From NCBI GenBank assembly GCA_014773175.1, contig VXCM01002551.1:65113-129112 (forward strand): DNA of 64,000 nucleotides. The letters are read 5' to 3'. Position 1 is the first letter of the stretch, and each line of letters begins with the position of its first letter. This DNA comes from Lucifuga dentata (lineage: Eukaryota > Chordata > Actinopteri > Ophidiiformes > Bythitidae). A model generated the notes under the pieces. It had not been told where the DNA came from. It ran no database searches and saw only the letters and a program-made list of their open reading frames with translations. Below are positions 28,201 to 42,343 of the stretch, piece after piece. A program made the position numbers and the translations under genes.

Positions 28201-28812
28201 AAAGACTCTGCCTGGAAGTCTATGTACAAAAGCAAACATTTCTCTCATCCACGTCAGCTATCGACACCCTCCTCTTTCCCTCTTAAGTCTGACTGGGTTC
28301 CAACATCTGCCTCTAGTTTCAGTAAAGTAATTCCAAAATCTGTGCAACCTCATCGACCTGCTCCGATTCGGCCGAGTTATAAAGTTCACCAGAGCAGGCT
28401 GGTGCAGCAGGATGACTCACTGACTCATGCAAAGAAATTGATCAATGTGGCTCCATGGCTTTATCAGGCAGAGAAGAGGGAGAAATCCAGGACAATGCTT
28501 CCAAAACATCTTTCCACTCAGCAGAGTCTGTCCCATTCTAGTATATCCCTGCCTGTGTCTTACGTCCTGTCAGGCTGTGACAAACCAGGGAGAGACTCTC
28601 GACACCAACACCCCCTCCACCCTCCATTTCTACCCAGCAGAATGAGATTACCCCATTCTCAGCCAGTATACCGTCACATCCCAGTGAACCCAGCCCATCC
28701 TGCCCTCTTTGGCTCTTCTATTTACTCATATCCTTACCCTTTTCCTATGTGGAGTCCACAAACTGGATACACTCTACCTGCCATGAATTCCATTTATCCT
28801 CACAAGCTGTGA
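19286..28812 (+). CDS. ARID-domain transcription factor, ARID5A/ARID6 type
   Basis: Probable nuclear DNA-binding regulator. Coding exons: 19286-19289 (ATG plus G), 21549-21622, 25656-25821, 25926-25978, 27128-27225, 27317-27476 and 27562-28812 (TGA). Phases agree and give about 601 residues. Residues about 52-142 form an ARID domain of the extended ARID5 class: FMKARGTPIERIPHLGFKQI, LGGYDSVTARRLWKNVYDEL, GSTSAATCTRKHYERLVLPF. A basic stretch (KPRKIYKRN, KRKRTH) follows. The long last exon is Ser/Pro-rich and has ISPLEKKKRVAQ, similar to the SPLAKKK motif I recall in ARID5A, and an aromatic C-terminus (YSYPYPFPMW). The DNA-binding core is closest to ARID5A, but fish also carry a separate arid6, and I cannot tell them apart here. 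The start is inferred from splice phase: a 4-base first coding exon. Confidence 0.87.
20540..21335 (+). mobile_element. Decayed Tc1-like transposon with transposase remnant
   Basis: Lies in intron 1 of the ARID gene. Arms near 20607-20653 and 21121-21170 are inverted copies (GAAATGACTGATTT... ACTGCAAAGCCC). Between them, broken reading frames still spell Tc1 transposase N-terminal pieces: AKKLKISYKGVHH, KTGSNQDRKR, KKKPYLKLANTNK. The right end carries TTTCTGGGTGATTCCAAACT, typical of the family's outer inverted repeat. Stops, frameshifts and loss of the catalytic half make it a dead copy. Confidence 0.75.
22449..22800 (-). mobile_element. TTAAAGGACC-family MITE, copy A (truncated)
   Basis: Starts with a decayed terminus (AAAGGGACCAAATCAG) followed by TTGGTTTTGCATGTTTGAGC and then CCTAATCTTTCAAAG. 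It is in reverse orientation relative to copy D. The other end is missing where copy B begins. Confidence 0.6.
22836..22964. repeat. Assembly seam: 64-bp exact direct duplication around N
   Basis: 22836-22899 and 22901-22964 are identical, separated by N 22900. Confidence 0.85.
23182..23263. repeat. Perfect 20-bp inverted repeat (hairpin) with 42-base loop
   Basis: GAGTGATCTGAAAATGCTTC at 23182-23201 is exactly complementary to 23244-23263. It sits just before the N at 23270 in an intron of the ARID gene. Confidence 0.8.
23947..24518 (+). mobile_element. TTAAAGGACC-family MITE, copy C (both ends present)
   Basis: Left end TTAAAGGTTCACACTGGTGA, right end CACCGGTATGGTCCTTTAA. The body contains a TTA microsatellite and a long A tract (about 24145-24252). 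The flanks share AATTT on both sides, a possible target duplication. Confidence 0.8.
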
Positions 28813-29289
28813 TTAATTGATTTGCATTAGATTCAGTGAAATTTATTTTTTAATCACTGTAAAAGAAGGTAGTTGCTGAGTCTGCAGGCCCACCAGTTCT
28901 GGCTTGTTCTGTGTCCTGGTGGATCAGCGGGTTAAGATGTGTAATTACAATGCCAGTGTCCTACTAGTCCTCCTGGTGCCTGCATATATACAAAGTGGTA
29001 AAATTAGAATATTTTTATTTAACTAAGAAAATCAAGTCATGGTAAATCTCCTTTAGCGTAATTACATGCACTGGAAAAAATATATACATATTTTAATGAC
29101 ATAACATCACAATTCTCATATTTTAGTATTTTATTTTTAAAGAAAACATGCAATATTTTCACTGTACTGTATTATGAAGTCTGATGAACATGAAAATAGT
29201 GTATAAATATGTAAAAAGACTACTATGTAATGATAAATGTATGCAAATCTCATTGTCATACTTAAAGACTAAGCAAGTAACTCCTCTGA

Positions 29290-29295
29290 AATAAA
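29290..29295 (+). terminator. Polyadenylation signal AATAAA, ARID gene
   Basis: AATAAA about 480 bases after the TGA, followed by a T-rich stretch (TTTGTCTTTTATTTGC). The next 700 bases to the gins4 promoter are AT-rich without coding signal. Confidence 0.5.
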
Positions 29296-30027
29296 GGTCA
29301 AATAAGATTAATACTTTGTCTTTTATTTGCTATCAACACATATTTCATCAAACTGATTCATTTTATTAATTCTCCTACTATTTGTTTATCTTTTAAAATT
29401 TTATTTTAATATTTCACAACTGATTCATGAATGAAACATCCCAGTTCTTTTCATAGTTAGTGCTTTTGTCAATAAAATTCTTCTTCTATATTACACAATG
29501 TGCAGTGGGAAATTTTTTTGTAGTATTCAACATAAATACTCCATTAGTTATAAAGTTAAAGCATAATTGATTTTACACAGAATTTACTGTGTAAAGGAAG
29601 TGATGGAAAGATTTAGGCTATTGAATTTGCTTGTTATATTTGTTTAACAAAAAAGAAAAGAAAAAAGAAAAAAAGAAACTATGTTTTTTTGCACTGTTCT
29701 TACACTCATTTGGGTAGATGTGTAAATTTTAATAATATAAAGATGTGTGCTTAAGTGCATGTCAAGCATGCACTTTAGCACACTTTCATTTGATCTTTTT
29801 TCTGGGTATGCCTTCTGGCTCTAAACTTGCGTTCTACATATTCCTTCAGATTTCAAATATTTGTCAACATCATTAAAGTTATGAAAAACAAAAAAGCAAA
29901 GAAAAAGTTTTACATTATGAGAGATTTGATGTTAACTAATTTACAGATTTTTCCTTCGTATGAGAATTGTTACCTCTTCTTTTACATTTTTACTTTTAAA
30001 TAAAGTTTGGTTAGTTAAAAAAAAACA

Positions 30028-30154
30028 CTCCCACTACAGCTTCCCTTCTACTCTACGTACAATCTCGCGAGAACTGCACCAATGGCGGGANCTCCCACTA
30101 CAGCTTCCCTTCTACTCTACGTACAATCTCGCGAGAACTGCACCAATGGCGGGA
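30028..30154. repeat. Assembly seam: 63-bp exact direct duplication around N, in gins4 promoter
   Basis: 30028-30090 and 30092-30154 are identical, separated by N 30091. Each copy carries the same TCTCGCGAGA and CCAATGGCGG motifs, so the real promoter probably has one of each. Confidence 0.85.
30063..30150 (+). promoter_or_regulatory. gins4 promoter: TCTCGCGAGA palindrome plus CCAATGGCGG
   Basis: TCTCGCGAGA at 30063-30072 and again at 30127-30136, each followed by GCACCAATGGCGG. The palindrome is a known element of TATA-less vertebrate housekeeping promoters. CCAAT (NF-Y) and ATGGCGG (YY1-like) overlap just downstream. The ATG lies about 180 bases further on. Confidence 0.65.
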
Positions 30155-30317
30155 ATATCATCCAAAACAATACCTTGCTGTCACTAAGCGAAGTACTATG
30201 AGATGTCGTTTCAGATTTCTTTTTCTTTAATGTTCTGTTTAAACTTTAGTTTAAAGGTTTGGGATATAGTTTCCTTTTGGTGGAGCTCGGTATTTTGTCA
30301 CTTAACAAGGAGCAACA

Positions 30318-30752
30318 ATGTCGGACGTTTTGTCTGATGACGGCAGTGAAATTAACCAAGATGACAGTCAGGGGGATGTTATGACTCCGGCGGAGCTGAT
30401 CGCTAAACTTGAAGAAGTGAGCAGGTTTAACGTTAATCCTCAGTTTTTACACAGACATGAGGCTTTTGTTCGCTGTCTACTGATTGTTGACCTCTGTGTC
30501 TGATAGGCTTGGCTGAATGAAAAGTTCTCTCCAGAGCTTTTGGAGAACAGATCGGAGGTGGTGGAGTGTGTGATGGAGCAGCTCACACACATGGTAAATA
30601 TGGAAGAACTTAATCTGTGGGGTTTGTTGTTTCTCTGTAATACACTCATGTAATGTTTGCTTGGATCCAGTTCATAAACTTTACTAACAGTAACAGTTGG
30701 TGTAAATAAAATGCAGGATAAACTGACCATTCACTGTCCGTCTCTGGTTCTT

Positions 30753-30808
<56 letters not shown>

Positions 30809-30928
30809 CATCAGTTTCTCTCTTTTCCATCTATGTGTGTCTGTGTGTGTTTTTGTTTCTACGTGGTCCATCTGTCTCTCCCCAGTTTCTCTCTGTTTCC
30901 ATGTGTGTCGCTCTCTTTTCCTCATGTT

Positions 30929-30978
<50 letters not shown>

Positions 30979-32363
30979 ATTCGATGTTGATTTTGACATT
31001 TTATAAACCAATTTATCAATTAATAAGCATATTTAAAAATTACATTAAACTGAAAATAAATGTCAGTTAGAACTTTACAAAGATTTAAGTCAGGTCATAA
31101 TTTTATAATTTCAGTCATCTTAAGTGTACTGCATGCACATAGAACAACAGCATTATTGTAATGGAATATTATGTGAGGCTTAGAATTTATTAATCAACCC
31201 TCATCAGTTACTTTTGTTGGAATCCCAATTCCACATCCATCTGTTTTGACTGTACTGAATAATTTTTGACTATACTGAATAATTTATTCATCAAAGAAAT
31301 TATATAATTTAATCTGTTTACAGTCAATACATTATTGGAACACACACATTTTATAATATATTCTAATTCTTTGTGCTCATTCAAAGACCCTCTAAATGTT
31401 GCTTTAATTTAATGACCTTTCTTCCAACAGGAAACAAACTTGCAGCGGGTGAGGAAAGGCGATGCAAAGGCCAGCATGCATCGCATGGAGATAGACAGGA
31501 TCCGCTTCGTGCTCAGCAGCTACCTGCGTTCTCGTCTGCAGAAGGTCGGCCAAGTCAACAGCACAACCCTAGCGGCAAGCCTCTCATCCGCTTACCCGCT
31601 GACTAAATGTCTGTTTTTACCATGTTTAGATAGAAAAATTCTTCCCGCATGTTCTTGAGAGAGAAAAGTCTCGCGGTGCAGGAGAGCCATCGCTGCTTTC
31701 ACCAGAGGAGTTTGCTTTTGCCAAAGAGTGAGTATTTTAGAATAAAGTCGCACGTCACAAATGTCTTTTTACCATTTCTGTTTTCCTGACATTTGGAATA
31801 AATACTTTTCACCTGGAACACAGATACCAGACTAACACAGAGGCCTACCTGAAGGCCGTAGCACTAAAGCGAATGCCCCCCAACCTACAGACGGTGGATT
31901 TGCTCAAAGCAGGTAAAATCTCCTCTATTATATTTATCTGTCTTTATATTTGTTAGGTCTTGGATGTCTCGTGCTGTGTATACTGTTAATACAATGTCCT
32001 GGCAGTCGGAGGCATTTGCTCTGACATTTTCACTGACTGTGTTGTCATGTGATCCAGTTCCTGAGCCCTGCTTAGACTCCTTCGTGTTTTTGCGGGTGAA
32101 GGAGAGGCAGGAAAACATCTTGGTGGAGCCTGAAACGGATGAGCAGAGGTACGGGCTGCCATTGTTATGAAGCGCCATTAGGTGGCAGTGTTTGTTTTTT
32201 TAAATTTTATTACTAATTTGGATGCTCAAACGACTGATAAAATCCCCACTGTGTCCTTTGTGTCAGAGAGTATGTTGTGGATCTTGAAGAGGGCTCACAG
32301 CATCTAATGCGATATCGAACTATAGCACCGTTGGTCTCAAGCGGAGCCGTGCAGTTAATTTAA
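30318..32363 (+). CDS. gins4: DNA replication complex GINS protein SLD5
   Basis: Subunit of the GINS tetramer, which with Cdc45 and MCM2-7 forms the replicative CMG helicase. Seven coding exons: 30318-30416, 30507-30593, 31431-31544, 31630-31727, 31824-31912, 32058-32148 and 32267-32363 (TAA). Phases agree and give 224 residues against 223 in human. Signature stretches are TPAELIAKLEE, WLNEKFSPELLENRSEVVEC, MEIDRIRFVLSSYLRSRLQK, IEKFFPHVLEREKSR, FLRVKERQENILVEPETDEQ and the conserved C-terminal SGAVQLI. The helical A domain comes first and the small beta-rich B domain last, as usual for SLD5. The acidic N-terminus (MSDVLSDDGSE) is variable in the family. Intron 2 carries two long TC microsatellites. 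Confidence 0.96.
30765..30975. repeat. Two TC microsatellites in gins4 intron 2
   Basis: (TC)n at about 30765-30805 and 30931-30975, with TC/TG-rich sequence between. They create long spurious ORFs made of Ser-Leu or Arg-Glu repeats. Confidence 0.9.
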
Positions 32364-35300
32364 CTGTAAGGGTAAGTTTCAAAAAAGTGAACTGAGTCAT
32401 CTTTCTCTTTTCTGAAAAATGCCCTCACACCCTGTCGTCAGCAATCTGCCGTTTCTCTTACAGAAGCAGCTGCTTTGTAGTGACATCGAGTTTTATTTTT
32501 AGCTCTCACCTTTTTACCTCATTTGTTGTCTTTTTGGCAACAAATTATAAAAGTGTCAAGTCTAAGAAGTACAGTATGTGAGTGAGCCAAAAGTGACATT
32601 TTTCTAAACTAAAATGTGACTGATAAGCTTATGTGAGCATATGACATGTTTTTCTTTTTTCTTTTTTATCTTTCAGGTCTTTCTGTTGTGGATATTTTTG
32701 GGTCCAGCGTGTCACACCGCGTCTCCACACCGTGTCTCACCGCGTCTTGCTGAAGGCAGTATAACGTGCACAGATTTTGGAGCGCACATCCTCATCTTTC
32801 ATCGTTGTGAGGTGTAACCACAGACACATTGTGGTGAAATGGGTGCAAGAAACGTAACTCAAAGGAAAGTCACCTTAAATAAGTCTAAATCTGGTCTATC
32901 GCTGGTGATGAATCAGCCTCATTCACCAGCCAGCCTTTGCATTGCCATGTGTTATCTTGGATCTTTTTTAACCATGTTGCAGTCTAATTAAGATATCGTA
33001 ATTTTAATGTAACACATTCAGTGTATTCTTGTGTGTGTGTGTGTGTGTGTGTGTGTGTCTGCGGCTGGAAAAGACAAAGCTATCTGCAGATTCGTGTTTT
33101 CCTGTTACTACAGAATATCTGGATGACTCACAGTCGTGGAATTTCTTGCTCAATAACAAGTTGAACTTCACATGACCTGGAGGTGTAATTTCACCAGTTC
33201 ACTTGGCATCATAATGGGAAACTTCTCACCAGCTCAGGGTGTATGTGGGATCTGGCATGTCTTGATAATCCCGAATCATAAGTTACAAGTGGCTTTGGGC
33301 TTCTTAAGCATAATAACTTATGAGGAAGCTGTTAAAGATTTATACCGGACAGAATTAGCAGGGAAGGTGTGTTAGCTGTACATAAAATTATTATTCTCAT
33401 TAATTTTATGCTGTTTCTGTCCTGAAATATTTAGAATTTTTTATTAGAAATTCTGAAGATAAGATAGTCAGGTTCTGTCACTCACTAGCTGTGGTGGTTA
33501 TGTTAATGCCCTATCAGCTGATTCTCTTGCCCTGATCATGTGATATTCAAATTCAACACATCGTGTGATTCACAATGATCTTTTCAGGCAAAATTTAAAA
33601 AAAAAAAACTAAGCCCATTCTCAGTTTGTCATTTTCATTAATTTCGATTTTCAATTTAAAAAAAAAAAAAAAAATGTAACTTCTGGTGTATTTGACTTTG
33701 AATTGCCTAAATCATGACAGAATAGTTATCAGAAGATACCTCTGATGTTCTTAGGGGGTTACAAGCCATCAATATCAGGAAGTCAATGAGTAAGGACAAT
33801 TTGGATCTTCTTGTACCAACCTTTACTCACCACATCATATAAGCTTCCCTTACTCTTGCGTACCCACCATGTTTTGAATTATATTTGCTCCCTCTACATA
33901 AAGGTGGAGATAACAATGATCTAAATAACTCGTCCTGGAATCAGTGATCAATAATTATCTAATGACACTGATCTCAATGCACCTGACAAACAGCATTTTA
34001 TAAATGATTATAAATGATAAATAATCACATACTAGGGTATACTCTTCCAGGTTTTTAATTAGTTTTACTCTTAAAGGATCATCTTGAACATTATCTTTAC
34101 TCGTACATATGTAATTGTCCTAATTGTATTTTTCTGTAAGAGTTTCAGACATGATATTTATGACTTACTGTGTTTGTCCTCATATAAATTGCCAAATTAC
34201 TAGAACTAAGTGACTGAGAAAAGTGTTAGAACTGTTATTGAAGAGTTGCTGGATTATTGGACCAGACTGAAATAATAAAATTTGTGTTGAATTTTTATTT
34301 ACGTATGTAAAATATGCAAAAAAAAAAAAAAAAAAAAAAACTTCAATGTATGATACTAACCTAAAAAGGAGCATTTGGAGTAAAAGAATAAATCAGTTCG
34401 TCTATATGTAAATGAAAAAATCAGTCCTGCAAGCCATATAAACCATTTAAAGCATGGATTTGACAAAACGAAAGCCTTGAAGATTTTGTAACTGAATGAC
34501 TTTAGTGAATGAATTTTAATGAAAACCTACAATTTAGAATCATCATTGTATCTTGGTCAGCTTCCTGGACCTCTTTCTGTCACACTATGCAAATTTATGT
34601 TAATATGGTAGTACTTACGACCAGAATCCTGATCAAAGTAACCTTTATACACTGATTTTGATGTCTTGAGAGTCATCAAAATGTCCTTCAGTTGTTCTTC
34701 AAATACATCTAAATGTGGGACCTCTACATGGTGCATGCTTAATGAACCTAATATGCATGTAGTAAATCCATATCGTGCAAAATGAAAATATCCCAATGAG
34801 AAATCCTGCATTCTCGGCATTCTTCCTGACAACATACACTTCAATCAATGTGATGAAATATGACGTTGACTGACTCAATTGCAGAATTTTTCAAACAATA
34901 GAAATCAACTCCACCATCATCATGTTAACAAGAACTAAAGGTTATGTTCAACATGATCATTTGTACCTGTGTGATACTTAGAGTCTCACAATCTGTATCT
35001 GAAAAAACATGGAGCAAATTTTAGAACCTTGTTAGCACAAGATCATGACTGAAGAGTGTGAATAATCACTTGCGCTGTGATCATGTGATAAACCATAATA
35101 CACCACTCCATATTGCCATACCACTTTGTGTTTGCATATTAATCCTCATAAAAGGCCTTTTTGTCAGGTTCTGGCATGCTGTGATTAGTTTGTACCGTCG
35201 CACCCTGACGTACTGTGATCCCATCAGGACAGGAGCCAAATAAGCACAGATGTTGGATCAGATCCAAGTCTAAGTGGGACCAAGGTTCACTGACAGGGTT

Positions 35301-35504
35301 GGAAATAGAGTCCAGGAAGACTGAAATAGTTTCCACAATGCAGCAGGGTGGAATTACATAGAGCTGCATGAGATCCATCAGCTCTGATCGATACAGGTTT
35401 TGAGCCATCATTTTATAACAACAGGAATCTTCTCATACTGGTCTAAACCTGATGTTTTTATGTTATCAAAGAATTAGGCTAAATGCCAATTAGCACATCC
35501 TTTA
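32364..35504. other. Spacer between gins4 and the PPP1R3-type gene (left part)
   Basis: AT-rich, with a GT microsatellite at about 33030-33058 and A tracts near 33598, 33658 and 34318. A possible gins4 polyadenylation signal AATAAA lies at about 34274. No conserved ORF was seen. Confidence 0.55.
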
Positions 35505-36160
35505 TTAAAGGACCATACCATCCATTTTGCATGTTTAAGCCTAATATATTAAATTTTCATACATGTAACGTTACTGACAATCATTTCCCAAAGCATACTA
35601 CTGGAACGGTGAGTTAAAAACAGTTTTTTCCTACCTTCCAGACCACCATTAGTTTCAGTTCATTCTGGTACGCTATTAAAATCAACTTGTTGATACTTGA
35701 AACCTTGTTGGGATAGGTAATCTATCACCATGAACAAGACGTACATTCAGGTTTTTTTTAAGTTTTGTAATTTTAGCATTTAAGCGCAATAAAAAGTGCG
35801 GAGTGAATGTATGTCTCCACTGAGGAATATAGTCCCAAAAGAAGANTAAGCGCAATAAAAAGTGCGGAGTGAATGTATGTCTCCACTGAGGAATATAGTC
35901 CCAAAAGAAGACGTGCATTTATTGAAAAATTTAAACTGTGACTTCATAATTTTGTGTAACTATTAGAAGGTGAAACATCAGTTTTTTAAAGTGGTGTATT
36001 GCTTGAATATTTGATTTTGAAAGATTAAGAGATTTTGCTAAATATCTGGAAAGCTGAAATACAGTTTTTGTCCTTTGGGAAATGGTTGTCAGTAATCTTT
36101 CGTGTATGAAAATTGAATATATTAGGCTCAAACATGCAAAATGGTGGTATGGTCCTTTAA
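35505..36160 (+). mobile_element. TTAAAGGACC-family MITE, copy D (best preserved)
   Basis: Left end TTAAAGGACCATACCATCC, right end GGTGGTATGGTCCTTTAA. About 85 terminal bases pair with each other: the left end runs on to GACAATCATTTCCCAAAG, and its complement lies near 36075-36095. The apparent length is inflated by a 65-bp assembly duplication. Confidence 0.85.
35781..35911. repeat. Assembly seam: 65-bp exact direct duplication around N
   Basis: 35781-35845 and 35847-35911 are identical, separated by N 35846, inside MITE copy D. Confidence 0.85.
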
Positions 36161-36239
36161 GGTAAATTTATAGGGTGTGTTACTGTAACAGCTGAAATCT
36201 ATTTATGTGTTTAAAAAAAAGCAAAACAAAGCTGATATT

Positions 36240-36345
36240 TAGCTGATTGGTAGTTGGAGTGAGGGGGTGGAGCATAGCGTGACTTCATTACTCAGGTTGT
36301 ATAAACAGGCTGTTGTGCTAGCTAGATTCTCCTGCGGGCAAAGAG
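36240..36345 (+). promoter_or_regulatory. Promoter of the PPP1R3C-type gene with TATA box
   Basis: An inverted CCAAT (GATTGG) near 36244 and TATAAA at 36300-36305, in a short island between MITE copy D and the first ATG. Initiation about 30 bases after the TATA box would put the start near 36330, just before the ATG at 36346. A TATA promoter suits a regulated metabolic gene. Confidence 0.5.
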
Positions 36346-37628
36346 ATGACTGAGACTACAGGCAACTTGCTGTTACTGGAAGATTGTAAGTAAGATTAAT
36401 TTCTTTTTATCAGGTTATTTATGCATAGAATGTCCACAAATCTGCAGCAATGACTTTTTAATCCTCTACTGACAAAAATACTAATATAATCTACAAAATC
36501 TTTTATTTTCAGACTCCAACCAAACACTGAGGGCAGTATTCACTTCCATCAACATCAGAATATCAGCATGGAGATGGCTGACACAACGTAAGAGTTTGAT
36601 GCATTTCATTTCTTGTCAAAAAGCCTGGTGAAATATACTTATCACCTTAATCTGATGATCCATTCCTTAAAGCGCTCCATGCAAATGCAACTCAATCTCA
36701 TTACCGTCTATTTACAGCAACAGTCTTGTTTACTGACGTCACTGGTTCTGCTTCTCTTCCAAGGATCCTGCCAATGATTGGCCTAAGATCAATGGCCAAG
36801 TCTTCTGGACTGTTGGAGATTGCTGTTACGCTGTGCTTGAACCAACGTAAACAACTATGCCCTCATGTTTGGGTGCCCATTCTGAAGCCTGTACGACCTT
36901 GCATCCGATCTCCAGTTTCAGAACAGCTTTCATCTGACATCTTCAATCAGACATTTCTGCCCCCACCACTGTTGTGCTTTTTGGATGACGCGGATGAAGA
37001 TGATGGTGTGATTCCAGTCAGGAACAAACATGTGGTTTTTGCAGACTCACGAGGATTGTCTCTGACAGCTGTGCGAGTCTTTTCAGATGAGGAAGAGCAG
37101 TCAGATCTGGACCCACTACCATCGCTCCAGGGCTTGGGAAGCATGACAGAGGATGGCTATAGCTGCACAGTCAGCACCTGCTGCCCAGGAACTCAGCTTA
37201 AGCTGGGCTTCCCACAGCCGGCTGCAGATTTCCAGGCCTTTCGTGCCAAATTGGCAGAGAGCATGATTATCCTGGAGAGCTGCAGTGTTACAGATCAAAC
37301 CCTCCAAGGTACCATCCGAGTCAGGAACATCAGCTTCCAGAAGGACGTGCGTGTGCGCATTACCTTTGACTCCTGGCAGAGCTACAGAGATGTGGCCTGT
37401 ACATACCTGCAGAAACGCTATGGCGGACCACAGACGGACATCTTTGAATTTGACATTGCAGTTCCTAAAGTACTTGATGCCAAGAGGAAGATAGAATTCT
37501 GTTTACGCTATTTACCTGGAAGCCATATAGAGCCTTTTTGGGACAATAACAATGGAAAGAATTACAGCATCAATGTGTGTGTGAGCTCCCATCTCTGTTG
37601 TGGAAATAATCCAATTGAAAGGGCGTGA
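36346..37628 (+). CDS. Protein phosphatase 1 regulatory subunit 3, PPP1R3C-type glycogen-targeting subunit
   Basis: Would bring PP1 to glycogen to activate glycogen synthase. The certain part is the last exon to TGA 37626-37628. It has the PP1-docking RVxF-type motif KHVVFADSRGLSLTAVRVFS and a CBM21 glycogen-binding domain: SCSVTDQTLQGTIRVRNISF, VRITFDSWQSYRDV, FWDNNNGKNYSI. These match PPP1R3C more than 3B or 3D. The N-terminus is unsure. Phase-compatible exons 36346-36385, 36513-36587 and 36718-37628 give 341 residues from an ATG close to the TATA box. Internal starts at 36774 or 36792 would give 284 or 278 residues and fit the family length (about 285-317). The C-terminus stops about 10 residues after the CBM21 domain and lacks the longer tail of 3C. 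Fish have several PPP1R3 paralogues, so I give no symbol. Confidence 0.85.
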
Positions 37629-39040
37629 CCTGTTCGACCTACACATGATTCTTATCTCTATTTTTGTTAAACTAAATGCAAATGTAGGTGATGAAGAAGT
37701 AAAATATATGACAAGATTCAGATACATTTGAAATGATTCCTGCTGTCATGTGGATTTTGGTGTGTGTGCTTTCATAAATCTAGAATCGTAGTATAACTGG
37801 TGTTCTTTTAATTGCATTCCATCTCCTTATCTAGTGTATGTTCTTGAATATCTTCACTCCTCATCAGATGGATGTCTGTTTCTCAGTCTACAGTCAGTTG
37901 TCTTGTCTTTCAGAGCACAGCATTATCCTATTTTCTGGCCACTCACCAGCCAGTGTATTTCTGCTGTGCATTAGGAGGGGATCCCTTTCAGTCAGGGCAT
38001 TTCTGGGATTCCCAAATAGGTCATGGATTACAGCAGGAATAACAGAAGCCCCATAGGAGGAGAGAGGCTAATCTTAGCTCAGTGCTTAAGCTTGTTTCAC
38101 AGACTGATTACAGCAACCTTTGTGACATTCTATTTCTTTTAACTTCCTACTAAGACACTGATGCAAAGGCCAGTCATTTTACACTCTGTTGTTTCTACAA
38201 TCAGAAGAAGAAGAAGAAGAGCCTGTTTTGCAAAATTTTGATTTTCTATGATGTGTTGTACAGGTTTTGCTGGGCTCAAACATGCAAAATCACCGTTTTA
38301 TGGTCCTTTAAGCTCAACTCTAAAATCAGTTTCTCTCAAGTTATTTATTTAGATTTAAGTGGACATTTGGCAGTATCCGAATTTTTTTGCCAATAAATAC
38401 TTGGCAAGTGCAGGAAGGTCATTACACAAAGTAGAAATGTTTTTACCAGAGAAAGTGATCATTACGCCTATGTTTAAAACATTTTTAACAGTTTCAGTGT
38501 GTTGGCAAAAGTATTTCCAACTTGTAGTACACAAATAGAAAAAAAAACAAACACATCAAATAAAAATTGAAATCAAACACATACTATAAATGAAAATGTA
38601 ACTTAAAAACATTCAGAAAACGTTTCTAAAAAAAAGAAAAAAATAAAGCAAAAAGCACCAATGATTCAACAAATAAGAAGCACAATTTTTCTCCAGTTTC
38701 TATAAATTTGTCTTGAATGTTTTTTTTTCTTCCATCAATCATGGATAGACATTTATTTCCACCACTTCTCATTTAATGGAGTTCTCAGTATACTTTATAA
38801 ACACCTTCTAATTAATACTCACTATTCTACTCTATTCCAGGAGTGAAGGAAGGTGCAGTAGCATGCATAGCCCCACAGGAACTCTTCCCACTCTGTTCAG
38901 AGCTACACGTAACATGATATGCTCAGCTGTTGTAGTTCACAGATTTGTGCAACATGTCTTTAGGTTCACACATGCACACACATGCACATACACACACACA
39001 CTCTCAAGCCTGTCCTACATCAGCACTATCTGTGTGTCCC
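37629..39040. other. Convergent spacer between the PPP1R3-type gene and phyhip
   Basis: Holds an AGA microsatellite near 38204-38219, a MITE end fragment and CA-rich sequence near 38965-39000. A TTTATT at 38752-38757 could be the minus-strand AATAAA of phyhip. No further gene was seen. Confidence 0.55.
38262..38311. mobile_element. TTAAAGGACC-family MITE, fragment E (one terminus)
   Basis: Only the right end survives: GGGCTCAAACATGCAAAATC followed by TTATGGTCCTTTAA. Confidence 0.7.

Positions 39041-42343
<3,303 letters not shown>

Noticed and set aside
27587..28645. Overlapping ORFs in other frames across the last ARID exon
   Set aside because: They are shadows of the 416-codon last exon, which continues the ARID frame through correct splice phases.
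30711..31019. Long Ser/Leu- and Arg/Glu-repeat ORFs on both strands
   Set aside because: They are direct translations of the TC microsatellites in gins4 intron 2.
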